A stretch of DNA of 64,000 nucleotides from Terramyces sp. JEL0728 (GCA_027603945.1 JADIIU010000014.1:113773-177772); one strand, 5' to 3'. Shown: positions 48,638-63,447, counted from the stretch's first letter. Numbers and translations are program-made. Notes: a model not told the origin generated them from the sequence alone.

Positions 48638-50645
48638 TTATTCAACAAAGTCAGAATCAGGACCACTATCGTCATCGTCATCGTCGTCTTCAGTATCATC
48701 CGAATCGTCATATTCACCTAGATCTTTCTTTTCCTTTTTCGTCTTCTTTTTCTTTTCTCCCTCCTCTTCATCAGAGCTTTCGTCTCCTGGCTCAGAGATT
48801 TCTCCAAAGTCTTCCATTGGAGGAAGTGAGTCGGCCGGCTTGACAACTAGCTGGAGGTCAAAGTGGTGGTCAATGCCATAGAATGTGTCACTTTTGATAT
48901 ACACCTGGAAGGTCCATTGTCCAGGTTCTGGAGGAGACTGGAATTGCAGACGAACAGTGTGATCTTGCTGGGTACCTTGCACTTTGGAAATACAGATAAG
49001 TCTACCAATAGAATAATTAGCTAAAATAACATAGAATGATGGCTTTTTAATGGCAGGGTAGTATGGAGCATGAGCAACAGATTCATCGACTGGTTTACTT
49101 ACCCACCTAACATTAAATACAATTACCATTGCTTTTGCTTCTTTTCTTCTTCAGGGTCAAGGATATGATCGTCTCCCTTGTAAGTCTCATTTCCAAATAG
49201 ACAGCGGAATTTCACACTGAAGGTTACTAAAGAGCTTGGTACAATGAGTGGCTCTCCATATACAGTGTATTCTGCCTTGACCAAGTGAATTCTTGGATAT
49301 TGATCTGCCACACTCTTGATCAATTGGGTTTTGGAGTCGTTGAGAGACAAGATATTTTTCAAGTCGTCATTTGAAGCTTTGCGGATATCTGCAAGAGATT
49401 CGATCTTTGGTTTCTTTGATGCCAACAATTTGATGCTTTCAGGCTCTAGAGGCAATTGCAGTAGTTGTGACTGATGTGGAGGAATAGCTTGAGTCAATAA
49501 TTGCCCAAATTCAATGATATTCAAAGATACTCTAATCCAGTTTCGGCTCACAGCAATTTGCATTAGACCACTGACTAATGTTGAAGCAATTTCAACGACA
49601 TCGTATTGTACTAGTATTACATATCACTTACATTCGGCCAATTCCGGATTCTTTGGTTCTAGGCGGTAAATATGAGCCAATAGCAGTAACAGAGCTCTCT
49701 TTGAAGCAGTTGAAAGCTGGGTGTTCTTTTTGATAGCTTTGTAGTCAACCACGCCAGAGATTTTATCACTGACTTGTAGTTCATAATCAGGGAATCCCTT
49801 TACAGTGGAATCTTTAAACAATTCTTGATATTCCTGCGCTTTGATGACAATATCCAACAATCCTTTGAATCCCAACGAATCCTTTACATCTCTATAAAAG
49901 ATGCCCATGGTTTCAGAAAGCACCTTGTTCTTGCTGGTAACTTTGGCATTTCTCCACCATCTTGCAACAATGACTGGCAATCCAATACCAAATGCCAGTG
50001 TGTACACTAGCAATACCAACGAGGAATTGTTCTTTTCAACCAACCATGCAGGCAATGCCAATCCCAGCTGGAAGGCCTGTTTTCCGTCTGGATGTCCAAA
50101 TTCGTCAAACAACTTTCTTGCTTCTTCATCTGTCAAAACTTTGTAGGCTTTGGAAATATCTACGAATTTTTCTTCGGCCTCCTTCACGATCTTTTCCTTA
50201 TCATCGCCTTCCTTAATCTTTGCTTGCACTTTATCGGGGTGACTATATTAAACATCCCTTACTATATCAAAGTGAGTTTCTTGAATGCTTTCTTGACGGT
50301 GTTTTCATCAGCATCGGTTTCGACTCCTAGAATTCTGTAAGGATCCCACAGTTCTGGTTCTTTATCAACCAAGGTGAACGAGTTGTAAAGGACGAATCCA
50401 AAGATAATCCATCCAACCAATAACAGAATCCCTTTGAATCCAGACTTTTTTTTCCCCTTTGTCTTTCGTTTTTTGAGTTTGCATTGTTCGCACTGGCACT
50501 TTATAACATGCACCAATTCAGCTGTCGTTAGTACCGAGTTACATTTGGTGAGGTAAAAGAAAGTTGTTGGGAACAGGACTATCACTAAAAGAGTGAGGAG
50601 GAAATATGAAAATATCGCCCCATTTGTGTCGTAGTTGTACTGCAT
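48638..50645 (-). CDS. SEC63: ER translocon component SEC63
   Basis: About 648 aa (yeast 663) after removing introns of 20, 21 and 20 nt. SEC63 recruits BiP to the Sec61 channel. Membrane segments near residues 12-30 (FSYFLLTLLVIVLFPTTFF), 70-90 and after the J domain are visible. The lumenal J domain contains WDPYRILGVETDADE and YHPDKVQAK, with HPD restored across a splice junction at about 50239-50258. The Brl/SEC63 domain follows (EFGQLLTQAIPPHQSQLLQL, RIHLVKAEYTVYGEPLIVPS, PGQWTFQVYIKSDTFYGIDH). The protein ends in a long acidic tail with a lysine-rich patch. Divergent from a small ORF. Confidence 0.95.
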
Positions 50646-50733
50646 ATTAGATTTGAGATTTCAAATCCTCCAATAAAAAGCACACAACAGAAAAAATCCA
50701 AAAATTAAAATATCCGTAAGTGGTAAACCGGCA

Positions 50734-50901
50734 ATGGAGGATGAGATTAACTTGCTAATTACACCCTGCGAATGCAATGTTGGCGCCAAGTTAGAGTTGT
50801 ACATTCCAGAGTGTCTCGCTCAGGTGAAACCCATGGCAACAGCTGAATATAACCGCAGCAATATTAAACGCCGCACCATATTAAACCTATTCAGATGGTA
50901 A
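50734..50901 (+). CDS. Possible 55-aa small protein
   Basis: Uninterrupted frame MEDEINLLITPCECNVGAKL to a stop after ILNLFRW, between SEC63 (divergent, 88 bp) and TMA7 (convergent, stops 30 bp apart). The tight placement and clean ATG-to-stop frame suggest a real small gene, but the family is not recognised and no homology evidence is available. Confidence 0.4.
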   Translation: MEDEINLLITPCECNVGAKLELYIPECLAQVKPMATAEYNRSNIKRRTILNLFRW

Positions 50902-50930
50902 TCTCTTGCTCAATTATAATCAGAATATAT

Positions 50931-51166
<236 letters not shown>

Positions 51167-51480
51167 CTATGTTATCAATGTTTTACTTTTTTTTAAGAGA
51201 AAAAAATGCAAATGACAGAAATAGCAATGGTAAAGAGTTTCCAAACGCTGGTTTCACCTTCAGCAATATCGAATTTCAGCATTGAGAAATGTCGATTGAG
51301 TTGAGAGCAAGTGATTTCTTGACAACAAGTGATTTCTTGACAGCGTGTTCTAGACAGCGTGAATCCAGTGTAAATCCCTCTGCGAAACTGATTGAATATT
51401 ATATTGAAGAAACGGTTTTGGCATCGTTGTGCTACCCCAACATCACGAGAGCAATTTTGAAGCAAGAAAATTTCCCTCAA
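51167..51480. promoter_or_regulatory. Divergent TMA7/MCCC1 intergenic region
   Basis: 314 bp between the two start codons. A frame starting at 51289 (MSIELRAS) is open into MCCC1 but would bury the targeting peptide, so I treat it as untranslated. An 18-bp-period direct repeat (CAAGTGATTTCTTGACA twice, 51308-51342) is present. Confidence 0.45.
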
Positions 51481-53715
51481 ATGTTCAACCTCAGATTCAC
51501 TACTAAACGATTGCAGTATCATATATCAAGGAGATTCAATGGTATAGTCTGATTAATAAAGCCTCTACTTCAATGCCTCTATTTGACAAGATTCTGATTG
51601 CCAACCGTGGTGAAATTGCAGTGCGTGTAATGAAGACTTGCCAAAAACTAGGTATTAAATCAGTTGCAGTTTATTCCGAAGCTGACAAGGACTCAATGCA
51701 TGTGCAGATGGCTGATGAAGCATACTGTATTGGACCAGCAGCGTCTTCAGAATCATATCTCTGTCAAGACAAGATTTTGGATATCGCAAGAAGAACAGGA
51801 GCAAAAGCAATCCATCCTGGATATGGATTTTTGTCTGAAAACTCAACGTTTGCTCAATTATTGGAAAAGGGCGATGTTGAATTTATTGGTCCACCAGCTC
51901 AATCTATCATTGATATGGGATCCAAAAGGTATTCTGCATTTAATTTAGTGCTTCCAAGATCATTATGATAGATGCAGGAGTCCCGGTTGTCCCTGGATAT
52001 CATGGCGAAACCCAAGATTCTCAATTCTTGAAAGACGAAGCCAACAAGATGGGGTATCCTGTGTTGATTAAGGCCGTTAAAGGCGGTGGTGGAAAAGTAC
52101 GCTACTTTAATTATAGGGTATGAGAATTGTCAATTCAGAGGACGAGTTTTTTGAAATGCTGGAATCCTCTCGAAGAGAAGCCATCAAGCATTTCTCAGAC
52201 GATACAGTATTGATTGAAAAGTATATTACCAAGCCACGGCATGTTGAAGTTCAAGTATTTGCAGACAAACTTGGAAATGCCGTATATTTGTTTGAACGCG
52301 ATTGCTCAGTACAACGAAGACACCAAAAGATTTTGGAAGAGGCACCAGGCCCTGGAATTTCTGAAGAACTCCGCAAAGATCTAGGCGAGAAAGCTGTTGC
52401 CGCCGCCAAAGCTGTTAATTACGTTGGAGCTGGAACTGTCGAATTCATTCTTGACACTGATACAGACAAGTTCTACTTTATGGAAATGAATACCAGATTG
52501 CAAGTAGAGCATCCAATCACTGAAATGATTACTGGAACTGATTTAGTCGAATGGCAGCTGAGAGTTGCGGCTGGGAACAGATTACCAAAACTACAAGATG
52601 AATTAAAAGTGAACGGACATGCTTTTGAAGCTAGAATTTATGCTGAAAATCCAGATAACAATTTCTTACCAGAGTAAGTGGAAATTAACCCTAGTACTGG
52701 TAAATTGGTTCACTTGCGCACTCCTCCTGCTTCTGCAGACATCAGAATCGAAACTGGAGTTAGGGAAGGAGATGAAGTTAGTGTTCATTATGATCCTATG
52801 ATTTCTAAATTGGTAGTTTGGAGTGAAAACAGAACAGCTGCTCTGCGAGTGTTAGGAAAAGCTCTTGGGGAATTTGAAGTAATTCCAATTAATAGTAGGT
52901 AGTTGGTCCATCAACAAACATTGAGTTCTTGAAAAACCTTTCTTCCCATCCTTCCTTTGTAGCTGGTGATGTTGATACTGGGTTTATCAAGAGACACGAA
53001 GAATCGTTATTCAGCAAGAAGGAATTCCCTGAACCAATCGTATCTGTTCAGTCTGCTTTGTATCTGATTTCCCAGGAAACTAAAAGTGTTGAATCTGTCA
53101 AGCAAAATGAAGCTGAACCTGCTTCACCTTGGTCAGTTACCGATGGATTCAGGGTTAATTCAAATTTGTCTAGAAACTTTACATTCTACACCGATAAGGA
53201 GCGTTCCAACACTATTGAAGTTGGTGTCAACTATCAAGGAAATAGCCAGTATTCCTTTAGCGTATCCCCAAATTAAAAGTTAGGTTAAACAATCGGACGG
53301 AAAGGAATTCGAATATGCAAACAGTGTTCTACACAGCAGTTTAGATCCTGCTCAAATTGTTGCAACTATTGGTGATGCCAGAGTATCTTGCCGTGCCATT
53401 TATGACAAGGACCACCTCCATATTTTCAGCGGAGGTTACAAGTACAATTTGTACATGCCAGCCAAAAACTATGGGCTGAGCGACTCTGGCGAAGAAGGTG
53501 GGTTGTTGACACCTATGCCTTGCAAGATTTCACAGGTTTCAGTCAAACCAGGTGATGCTGTCAAGAAGGGACAAATCTTAATTATACTTGAAGCTATGAA
53601 GATGGAACATGTAATGAAATCACCTAAGGATGGAGTGATTGCTAAAGTTCACTACAATGTAGGAGATTTGGTTGGTGAAGGAAAAAGCTTGGTGGAATTC
53701 GAAGAATCATCTTAA
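51481..53715 (+). CDS. MCCC1: 3-methylcrotonyl-CoA carboxylase alpha subunit, biotin-containing
   Basis: About 703 aa (human 725) after removing introns of 20, 20, 20, 21, 20 and 22 nt. It carboxylates biotin for mitochondrial leucine degradation. A targeting peptide ([19 protein letters not shown]) supports this start. Biotin carboxylase motifs: [41 protein letters not shown] (two junctions), [57 protein letters not shown]. The biotinyl domain ends with [32 protein letters not shown] and [14 protein letters not shown] favour MCC over propionyl- or acetyl-CoA carboxylase. The last intron uses the second of two AG sites. No beta subunit is in the window. Its stop is 12 bp from that of the STK32-like gene. 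Confidence 0.93.
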
Positions 53716-53727
53716 ATACATGTTTTA

Positions 53728-56700
53728 TTAGTCATTTGTTAAAAGAGCTGATTTGATTACATTTGGAGAGCTTTCAAGTATTTTGGGACGATTATCTAAT
53801 TTGTCCAATCTGCGAGGAATGGATTTTTGGACATCATTAGATGACAAGCTGTTTGAGACCTGTGTTGTAGAATCTGGGTCCAGGGGTAAAGATTGGTTAG
53901 ATTTTTCCAGTTTTCCGTCAACGGACGAATTTGAAGCAGCTTCTCGCATCTGGGATATTCTCCTCTCTGCACGATGATTTTTTACAGTAGCAGGCCCTTC
54001 AGTAGTACTAACATTTATTGTAGAATCAGGTTGCTTTTCTTGTTTATTATCTTGGACTGATGTGAAAGAATGGCGATTGGTTTTATCATTTTCCAGGTAA
54101 TCTCCACTTAGATGCTTGGCACTATTGGATTTGGATAGACTACTGGAATCAGTCTTGAAGGCGTCCTGGAAAAAGTTTTTGGGAACAGTTGGCGATTTTG
54201 GAATATGAGACTTGTCAGTTTGGCCTGCTATTTTTCCAGCGGGTCTAATATCAATTATACTTTGTCGCGGTGAGGCATAATAGTTAGCCGTCACCACAGG
54301 GACACTTTCCAATTTAACCTGGTTCGACGGGCTCTTCACGGGAGTGGTTTTGCTCGTCTGTTCTGAATTATTCTTGCTATTTGGTGCAGATTTAGCCTGT
54401 AATGCTTCCTTGAGAACATTTGTATCAATCCTATTTAGCCCGACTGGCTTTCTCACGCTAGTTTTCTTTACAGAAGTATCGCTTTCACTATCCACACTCG
54501 TCAAAGAGCCTACAGTCCCACTATTTCCCATTTGATTTTGTAATCGCGATGATTTTTGCAAAGGTGATGGCTTGACACTTTTCCCAGTGTGCGGATCAAT
54601 GAAAGTTGGTTTTTGAAGCTGGATCAATATTTGAGAATCTTGGGATGAAGACATTGAACGTTGTTTGACAGAGTTTTCCCTTCCCTTTATATTTTCTGTC
54701 CCAGGGTTTGATCCAGATGGCCAAGGAACACTTTCAGATCTGGAATGGGCTGGTAATGATGCTCTTTTCTCAACAGCCCTTTCCCTATCCACGTTATTTT
54801 TCGGAGACAATGTATTTGAATCGGGCGTCTGGTCTCGTTTATCTTTTTCGTCTTGAACCTCTGCATTGATGGAATCAGGTGGTATCGATGCTCTTGATTC
54901 TGACACCAAAGATTTACCAGCTTCATTTCCGGGTTCCGATTCATTTTTTAGCCTTGTTGCAAAGGTATCTGACATTTGGATTACATCCTCCAGTTTAGTG
55001 CCAGTTGCAAAAGTTTGTGCTCGCCGTCTGCGAATACTTGGACTGGATGCCACACCATCTTGGCCAGGAAGCTTAGTGCTAGGCTTGCGATTCAAAAATA
55101 ACGGATTAACTGGAAATGCTGTTTGTTGGCCAGAAGGAGTGGATGAGTGCTCTCCCTTTACGTTGGTGTCAGCTCCGCTCGTCAAACTGACAGGAATTTC
55201 TGTACTTTTGGAAATACTCTCATTGCCTGATGTATCAGCCTTTGTAGTAGATATTCGTCCGTTCTCTTTTGCAGGCGTTAGTTTGTTTACTGGTTCTGGA
55301 AGAAGTGATTCTTTTACTGCTTCCACTTTAGCTGCCTGTTCAACGGGTGATTTTGAAGGAAAGTTTTCCAGTTTTTGTGTAGGACTTTCAGTTTTCAAAC
55401 TTGCCATTACAGATAATCTCCTTTCAACTGGTTTCAGATTGTTATCATTGAATGTATTTTTGCCAAATGAATGAGCTGGAGAATAGATTTTGCCATCCGC
55501 ATTATTTGACCGCACTGAAAGGTGCGACTGCTGTGAAAATATACTGGCGCTTTTGCCGATAGAGGCTACAGATCGTCTTACCCAGTTAAGTGGCGGGTTT
55601 TCACTGTCGTTATCACTTAACTGGGAACCGATTTGCTCCAGATCGGCATTTTCACGCTTTTGGTGAGAAAGTTGGCTAGTGGGTGTACCAACAAATGCAT
55701 TTTCGTAATGTTCAATTTCTTCTTCAATATTCGCAGATTTGCGTCGAATGTCGCTGCTCCGTGGAAATTCGAGCCATAACAAAGAGGAGAGAGGAGTCTT
55801 CTTGCCAATCGACTGCTGAGAGTTTTTGTGAAAACTCTTAATTGCTGCTAAAGATGAAGTTGATGACTTGTAGTTTGCAATGCCGATCGTTGAATTTGAG
55901 ACATATGCTTTATCTGGATTTGAAACAGTGTTTTGCATTTCCTCCTCATGCGGGGTCCTGAATGGAAATAGTATCACGCTATCATCTTCTGGACTAAAAT
56001 CCCCTGTTGAATTAAGAGGACTATGCAAATCTTTTTTACGAATGTGATTCATTGGCTCCAAATCATCAAAACGGCGTTTCTCAGATTGATGGCTAGGAGA
56101 GAAAGATCGACTTTCATTTTTGATGAACGAATTCCTGGCATTCCCTTTCTTCTCGAATCTCGCCCTTTTTTCCATCTGAGACATAGTGCTCGCAAACACT
56201 GGCCGTTCGTTTCTTTCGCTGTTTGCATGATCCTCTGCATTAATATACGATGTAAAGGATCTCAGTCCCCCTATATGGAATGGCTCTTCTGCGCAGTTTT
56301 GTGGTGACTGGTCGCTTTGTACATTTGACGGCTGAGGTTTTAAAATCCCACTATCTCTCTCCCTCTTGAAAGAATTGTTTCTCGTTGCAAAACCATTATC
56401 AATGTACGAAATATCGTTGTAATCTTCTTTCAGCATTCTTAAACTCGACTCTGGGATTGTGATTGGCGTAAATTTGAACGGTTTCAGGATAGTATAATCG
56501 TAATACTAACGTTAAACCAATGCTACTGTGAAATCATTAAATATTTTTTGGTATTCTTGTTTAAATGATGCAGCCTGGCCTCTAGCTTTGGTAAAATCTC
56601 TAATTTCTGGTATATCTATATCTTCACAAGGGATTCTTTGCGGTCTTCGATACACTGGTACGTTGTACTTGTTTTCCACTTGATTCCATCTTATAGACCG

Positions 56701-57624
56701 AAAATATTTTTGAGAGTGCAGTTTGCTAATTCCAGCTTCTCCACATCCCAATCGCATCTCTGGATTTACCTGGAGAAACTCTGATATGCAATTCCTGCAG
56801 TCTTCTGAAAGCGGTATATCTGACGCAAATGAAAACTTTCCTTTTTTAATCAATTCTCTTCTGTTTCTTGATTTAAACGGCCGCTGTCCACTGACTGTCT
56901 CGTAAAATGTTACTCCCAAAGCCCAGAAATCTACTGGGAACGAATACTCTCCATTGTTGAACACTTCAGGCGCCATATCTAACAATTAAGCAAGAAATAC
57001 AAGGCTCAGTTCCTGTGTAAAATAAAACATACCCACAATCGATTTTGCCAGTTTCCCATTTTCGACCCCGATAGCGAAATTGAAATCCGATAGATACGCA
57101 TGTCCTTTATCGTCAAATAAAATATTCTATATCAGTCGCAGGTACCTCTGGCTTTACATCTCGGTGAATAATGCCAATGGAATGCAGATAAATCAATGCT
57201 GAAGATATCTCGGATATTATGGACACACAAGCATCCTACAATGAAAACCTGGTACCTCTCTAAAACAATTAGTCTGCAAGTGGGACCGCAAGTCTCCTCC
57301 TGCTTTATAATCCATTACAAAATAGAAATATCTTTCATCCTGAAACGAATATCGCAGTTTCACTATCAACGGATGATTCACATCCTCTAATAGCTTCCGC
57401 TCATGAATTATATGCAATGTCAACCCGTCATATAGAGTTTGCTGCTTGGATATATATTTAATTGCGAAAATTCTCTTGTCAGAATTACGTTCCGCCATGC
57501 AAACCAAGATTTAGTCCAGGAATACCTTTCCGAAAGATCCTTTGCCAATCAATTCCAGTATCGTAAATTTCCGGATATCAACTGGCTCGTATATCGGATT
57601 TGCTTTTGATATGTTACAACCCAT
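53728..57624 (-). CDS. STK32/YANK-type AGC kinase with very long disordered tail
   Basis: About 1,257 aa after removing six introns of 19-22 nt; the first (57505-57525) apparently ends in TG. The N-terminus MGCNISK is a classic N-myristoylation/palmitoylation site as in STK32. Kinase motifs: IGKGSFGKV, lysine in FAIKYIS, MDYKAGGDLRSHLQ, HRDVKPENILF, DFN instead of DFG (a YANK trait), GTEPYMAPEVF, FWALGVTFYE. A 21-nt intron links ...KIFNDFT to YYDYTILKPFKFTP, merging kinase and tail into one gene. The ~900-residue tail is rich in Ser, Asn, Lys and Pro, with one more ordered patch (SLLWLEFPRSSDIRRK). Human STK32 proteins are ~400 aa. Substrates unknown. Confidence 0.87.
57505..57525 (-). other. 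Putative GT-TG intron in the STK32-like kinase
   Basis: In gene orientation 21 nt starting GTATTCCTGG and ending AAATCTTG, between GSFGK and VCMAERN of the glycine-rich loop. It contains an in-frame TAA and the ACTAAAT branch-like motif. No AG occurs in the surrounding bases that would keep the frame. Confidence 0.65.
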
Positions 57625-57775
57625 AGGTTTTCTGACTTTCCAAGATAATAATGAACAATGACGTGACCTCAAGATTACTGAAAAGGATATGGCTTAAGAA
57701 ATCCTTTATAAAGAAATTCAACCAAATAAACTCAATTTTTCATGAATATTTTTTTTGTTTTTGGAGAATTAAAAG

Positions 57776-59974
<2,199 letters not shown>

Positions 59975-60031
59975 TACTAATAAAATTGCTTCAGTTTTTA
60001 CGTGGCAAGTTTTTTCCAAGCAAAATTTGAA

Positions 60032-62303
60032 ATGTCGATATTTGACTATGCAAAGTCAACAATTTCAAGAGCCATGGGCTCCAACCAGCCAAATTTGCTA
60101 TTCAGTATCGACCAGCCATTGCAGGAACAAGACCATAATTCTATTTGGACAGTTCACAGCGGCACAAAGAAAGACGACGGACAGCAAGTAACAGTATTTA
60201 TATTTGAAGCAAAAAAATTCCCAAATAAACTAAATCTGGCTAAAAATGCCTTGAAGAGGTACAAGACAATAAGATATCCGGATTGCTTAAAGTTTATTGA
60301 TGGTGCAGAGGTAATTATGGACTGATTCAGACGGATACCCAAGTCATTATAGGCACGGAGTATGCAGTACCTCTAAGTCAAAGGTTGTCCAACGTTGACC
60401 AGAATTTAGTCAGGCTGGGATTATTTAAAATTGCCTCAACACTAAAGTTTTTAGCCGAGGATTGCGATTTAATTCATGGATATGTTACACCCGAAAGTAT
60501 ATATGTTACAAAGTCTGGTGAATGGAAATTGGGCGGATTCGATACCTTGTCTTCTCTCAAAGAAGGCCCTCCGTTGGTAATATCTTCTGATATCATCAGA
60601 AACGGAAAATTGGTTCCCCCCGAGTTTGGAGATTCTCTAAAAGATCCCTGGGATATATTCAAGGAGATTCCAAATTTTGCATTTGATAGTTGGAGTTTTG
60701 GGCACTTGATTTATGTGATTTTCAATGGACCTATGGCTTCGTATGCAGATTTAACTGCTCGAACAAAGATTCCAACCCCGCTGTTCAGATATTACAAAGA
60801 TTTGATTAGTAACTCACCGACAACGCGTTCCAATTTCACCAAATTCCTGCAAGGAACAACCCAAAAAGGAGGGTATTTCGACAATGAATTTGTCGCTTCA
60901 AGTCAGTTCTTGGAAAACTTTGCTTTAAAAGAAAAGCATGAAAAGGAAGGATATTTAACCTCGATCGAAAACGAGGTTGAAAAGTTCCCTATTGAATTCA
61001 GCAAGTATAAGATCCTGCCAGAGTTGATTAATTCCTTGGAATTTGGAGGAGCAGGAGCCAAGGCTTTGAAACCAATCCTTACCATCGGGTCAAGATTGGA
61101 GCATAAGGAATTTGAACACCTTTTACTTCCTACAATTGTTAAATTATTCGGTTCCAATGATAGGTTGCTGCGTTTAGCTTTACTTGAAAAAATGCCGCTA
61201 TATATTGACCACTTATCAACGCAAGTTGCCAACGACTCTATCTTTTCAAACTTGGTATAATTTATCTAATTCTAGTCTACCGGATTTGCTGACAACACTC
61301 CTATTATTAGAGAACAGACGCTCAAAGCAGTTACTATCCTCGCTCCAAAATTGAATTCCAAAACAATTAATGATCCTTTATTGCGACATTTGGCAAAGCT
61401 CCAAATGGATCCTGAACCAGGTATTCGCACCAATACCACAATATGTTTGGTAAAACTTTGTAAATATTTTGATGATAATGTAAGTAGTATTAATCGCAGG
61501 TTAAAAGTAAAGTACTCTTGCAAGCATTCTTGCGAAGCATCAAAGACCCATTCCCTCCAGCAAGAAAAGCAGGTTTGATGGGTCTCGGCGCAACTACGTC
61601 CAGTTTTAATCCAATAGATGTGGCAAAGAAACTTATGCCAAATGTATGCCCTTTGCTAGTGGATCCTGAAAAATCAATTCGTGAACAGGCATTTACCACA
61701 ATTGACTCATTCCATAAACTTTTGCTCGAAAACTCTTCAAAGATTCCAGACAAACCGGAAAAGCCTCAAGGACAGGAATCAAATCAGCCCGAAAACAAAG
61801 ATTCCAAAGAAGGCTGGGCTAGCTGGGCAATCTCTTCAGTAATTTCAAAAACTGATGATTCCAAAACTGCATCTCCTGCTATCTCCAAGGCTTCGCTAGA
61901 TTCTAACCAATCCAGACCGTCGCCTATTGTCGAAACCAAACCGCTGGACAAGCAAGTGCAAGAAAAACCAAAACCTTTTGTTCCAACAACTACTTTTGCA
62001 CCTTCAACTACGGTTAACACAACCTCATTCCCACCAAAACCAGCCATAAACAAATTCGCTACCCAGCCTGTTGAAATCAAAAAAACGCAACCAGAAAAGA
62101 GTGGTTGGGGTGATTGGAACGACGAAGCAGATAATGGATGGGGAGAAGATTGGGATGATGAACAAAAAGAGAAAGAAAACGATTGGGGAAATAATGATTG
62201 GAACAGCGATTGGGCTGCTGAACCTAAAAAAGCAATTGGTAAAGAACAACGCGAGATAGAAAGACAAAAAAGGAGAGAGGCAAGAGAACAACGTAAAAAA
62301 TAA
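60032..62303 (+). CDS. SCYL1: SCYL1-type pseudokinase, COPI trafficking factor
   Basis: About 736 aa after removing introns of 20, 21 and 20 nt. SCYL1 couples COPI coats to Golgi-ER retrograde traffic. The kinase fold lacks catalytic motifs: HGYVTPESIYV stands in place of HRDxKxxN, and GGFD in place of DFG. Family markers: ALKRYKTIRYPDCLKFIDGA, GEWKLGGFDTL, FDSWSFGHLIYVIFNGPM. HEAT repeats follow (IIREQTLKAVTILAPKLNSK, QMDPEPGIRTNTTICLVKLC, PFPPARKAGLMGLGATTS). The C-terminus has repeated W(G/N)D(D/E) acidic-tryptophan motifs and a basic end (REAREQRKK). Its stop is 5 bp from the stop of the convergent RAD23 gene. Confidence 0.94.
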
Positions 62304-62308
62304 ACTTT

Positions 62309-63432
62309 TTAGTGAAAATCTTGATTTCCCATATTATCAAACAAGTAATTAGCGGCTAATTCTTCATTTTTATCGCATGCCAAGTAAGCTTCAACTGCGA
62401 TATTACGTTCGAACCCCAATGCTACCAGTCTATTTATCGCTGCATCTTCCTCTGGTGTGATTGTGATGAATTGCTGACCGCCTGCTGGTGCATCTCCAAC
62501 ATCAGCACCTTCAAATAGCAACTGCATAAACTGTTCTTGGTTTTGGGCAATCATCTATGGTTAAAAACAGTCACCTGAGTCAGCTCTGGATTTGTTTGTT
62601 CGATTTGTGTCAAGATTTGAGGCAATAGGTGCGGTTGTGCCTGTACCATTTGTCTAAGCTGTTGGAATTGAGGTGAATTACGCAAAAAATCCAAGGAATT
62701 TGGTCCGGTTTGAGCGGCAGGTTGAGGCTGTTGTTGTTGTCGAGCAGCCTGTTCAAATAAATTGACATATCCAGAAGGTGTATTTGCAGCTGGAGCTGCA
62801 GGCTGAGCTTGTGTTTGTGGTGGTGGATTTACAGGAACTTGAGCGGTTTCAGGAATGCCCTTGAATTAATGTAAATGTACAGTAAATAGATATTCCGCGG
62901 CTCTATCTGGGTTATTGAAAGCCGCTCTCAGTGCAGCTACAACTTGATCTCTAGGATATCCCATTTCCATGAGATTAGTAACCGATGTTTCGTATGCTGC
63001 TCCAGTAACCATTGCTGGATCCCCTGCTGGTGCATTTGGCTGTGCAGCAGGTGCAGGTTGCGCAGGGGTTGGCTGAGCAGGAATTGGTTGGGCAGCTGGA
63101 GTAGCAGCTACGGGAGCAACAGGTTGTGCCTGTGCGGCAGGAGCTGGTGCAGGTTTAGTCGCAGTAGCTTTAGGCTTAATTAACTAATAATTACTTTAGT
63201 AACCATCACAACAACAAAATCCTTTTCCCCGTATCCAATTTCCGAAACAAGTTGTGTATCCACAAGAATCTTTCCTTTAAGAATGAGTTTTTGCTGTCCG
63301 GGTTCGTAACCTTTTGATCCTTGGATTAATTCTTTTAGTTGTGCAATGGTTTCTGTTCCTTGAGTTTCAATCGAAAACGACCTGCGTTAATCTTTTGTAC
63401 TCTTGCTGGAGGTTTTTGAAGGAGATCTTCAT
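62309..63432 (-). CDS. RAD23: RAD23 ubiquitin receptor/DNA repair factor, copy A
   Basis: About 347 aa after removing introns of 19, 20, 21 and 20 nt. RAD23 shuttles ubiquitinated proteins to the proteasome and stabilises RAD4/XPC. Domains: UBL ([32 protein letters not shown]), an Ala/Pro/Gln linker, UBA1 ([30 protein letters not shown]), the STI1/XPC-binding domain ([30 protein letters not shown]) and UBA2 ([20 protein letters not shown]). The fourth intron (62555-62574) is absent from copy B. A motif like that before RPN2 and RPN7 lies 27 bp upstream of the ATG. Confidence 0.95.
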
Positions 63433-63447
63433 TTTCACAGGAAAAAA

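Noticed and set aside
51289..51480. Upstream in-frame start for MCCC1
   Set aside because: It would place 64 extra residues before an evident mitochondrial targeting peptide; the ATG at 51481 is preferred.
54866..55474. 202-codon open frame on the plus strand
   Set aside because: It is antisense to the low-complexity Ser-rich tail of the STK32-like kinase; its hydrophobic Ser/Leu composition is what the complement of such a tail gives.
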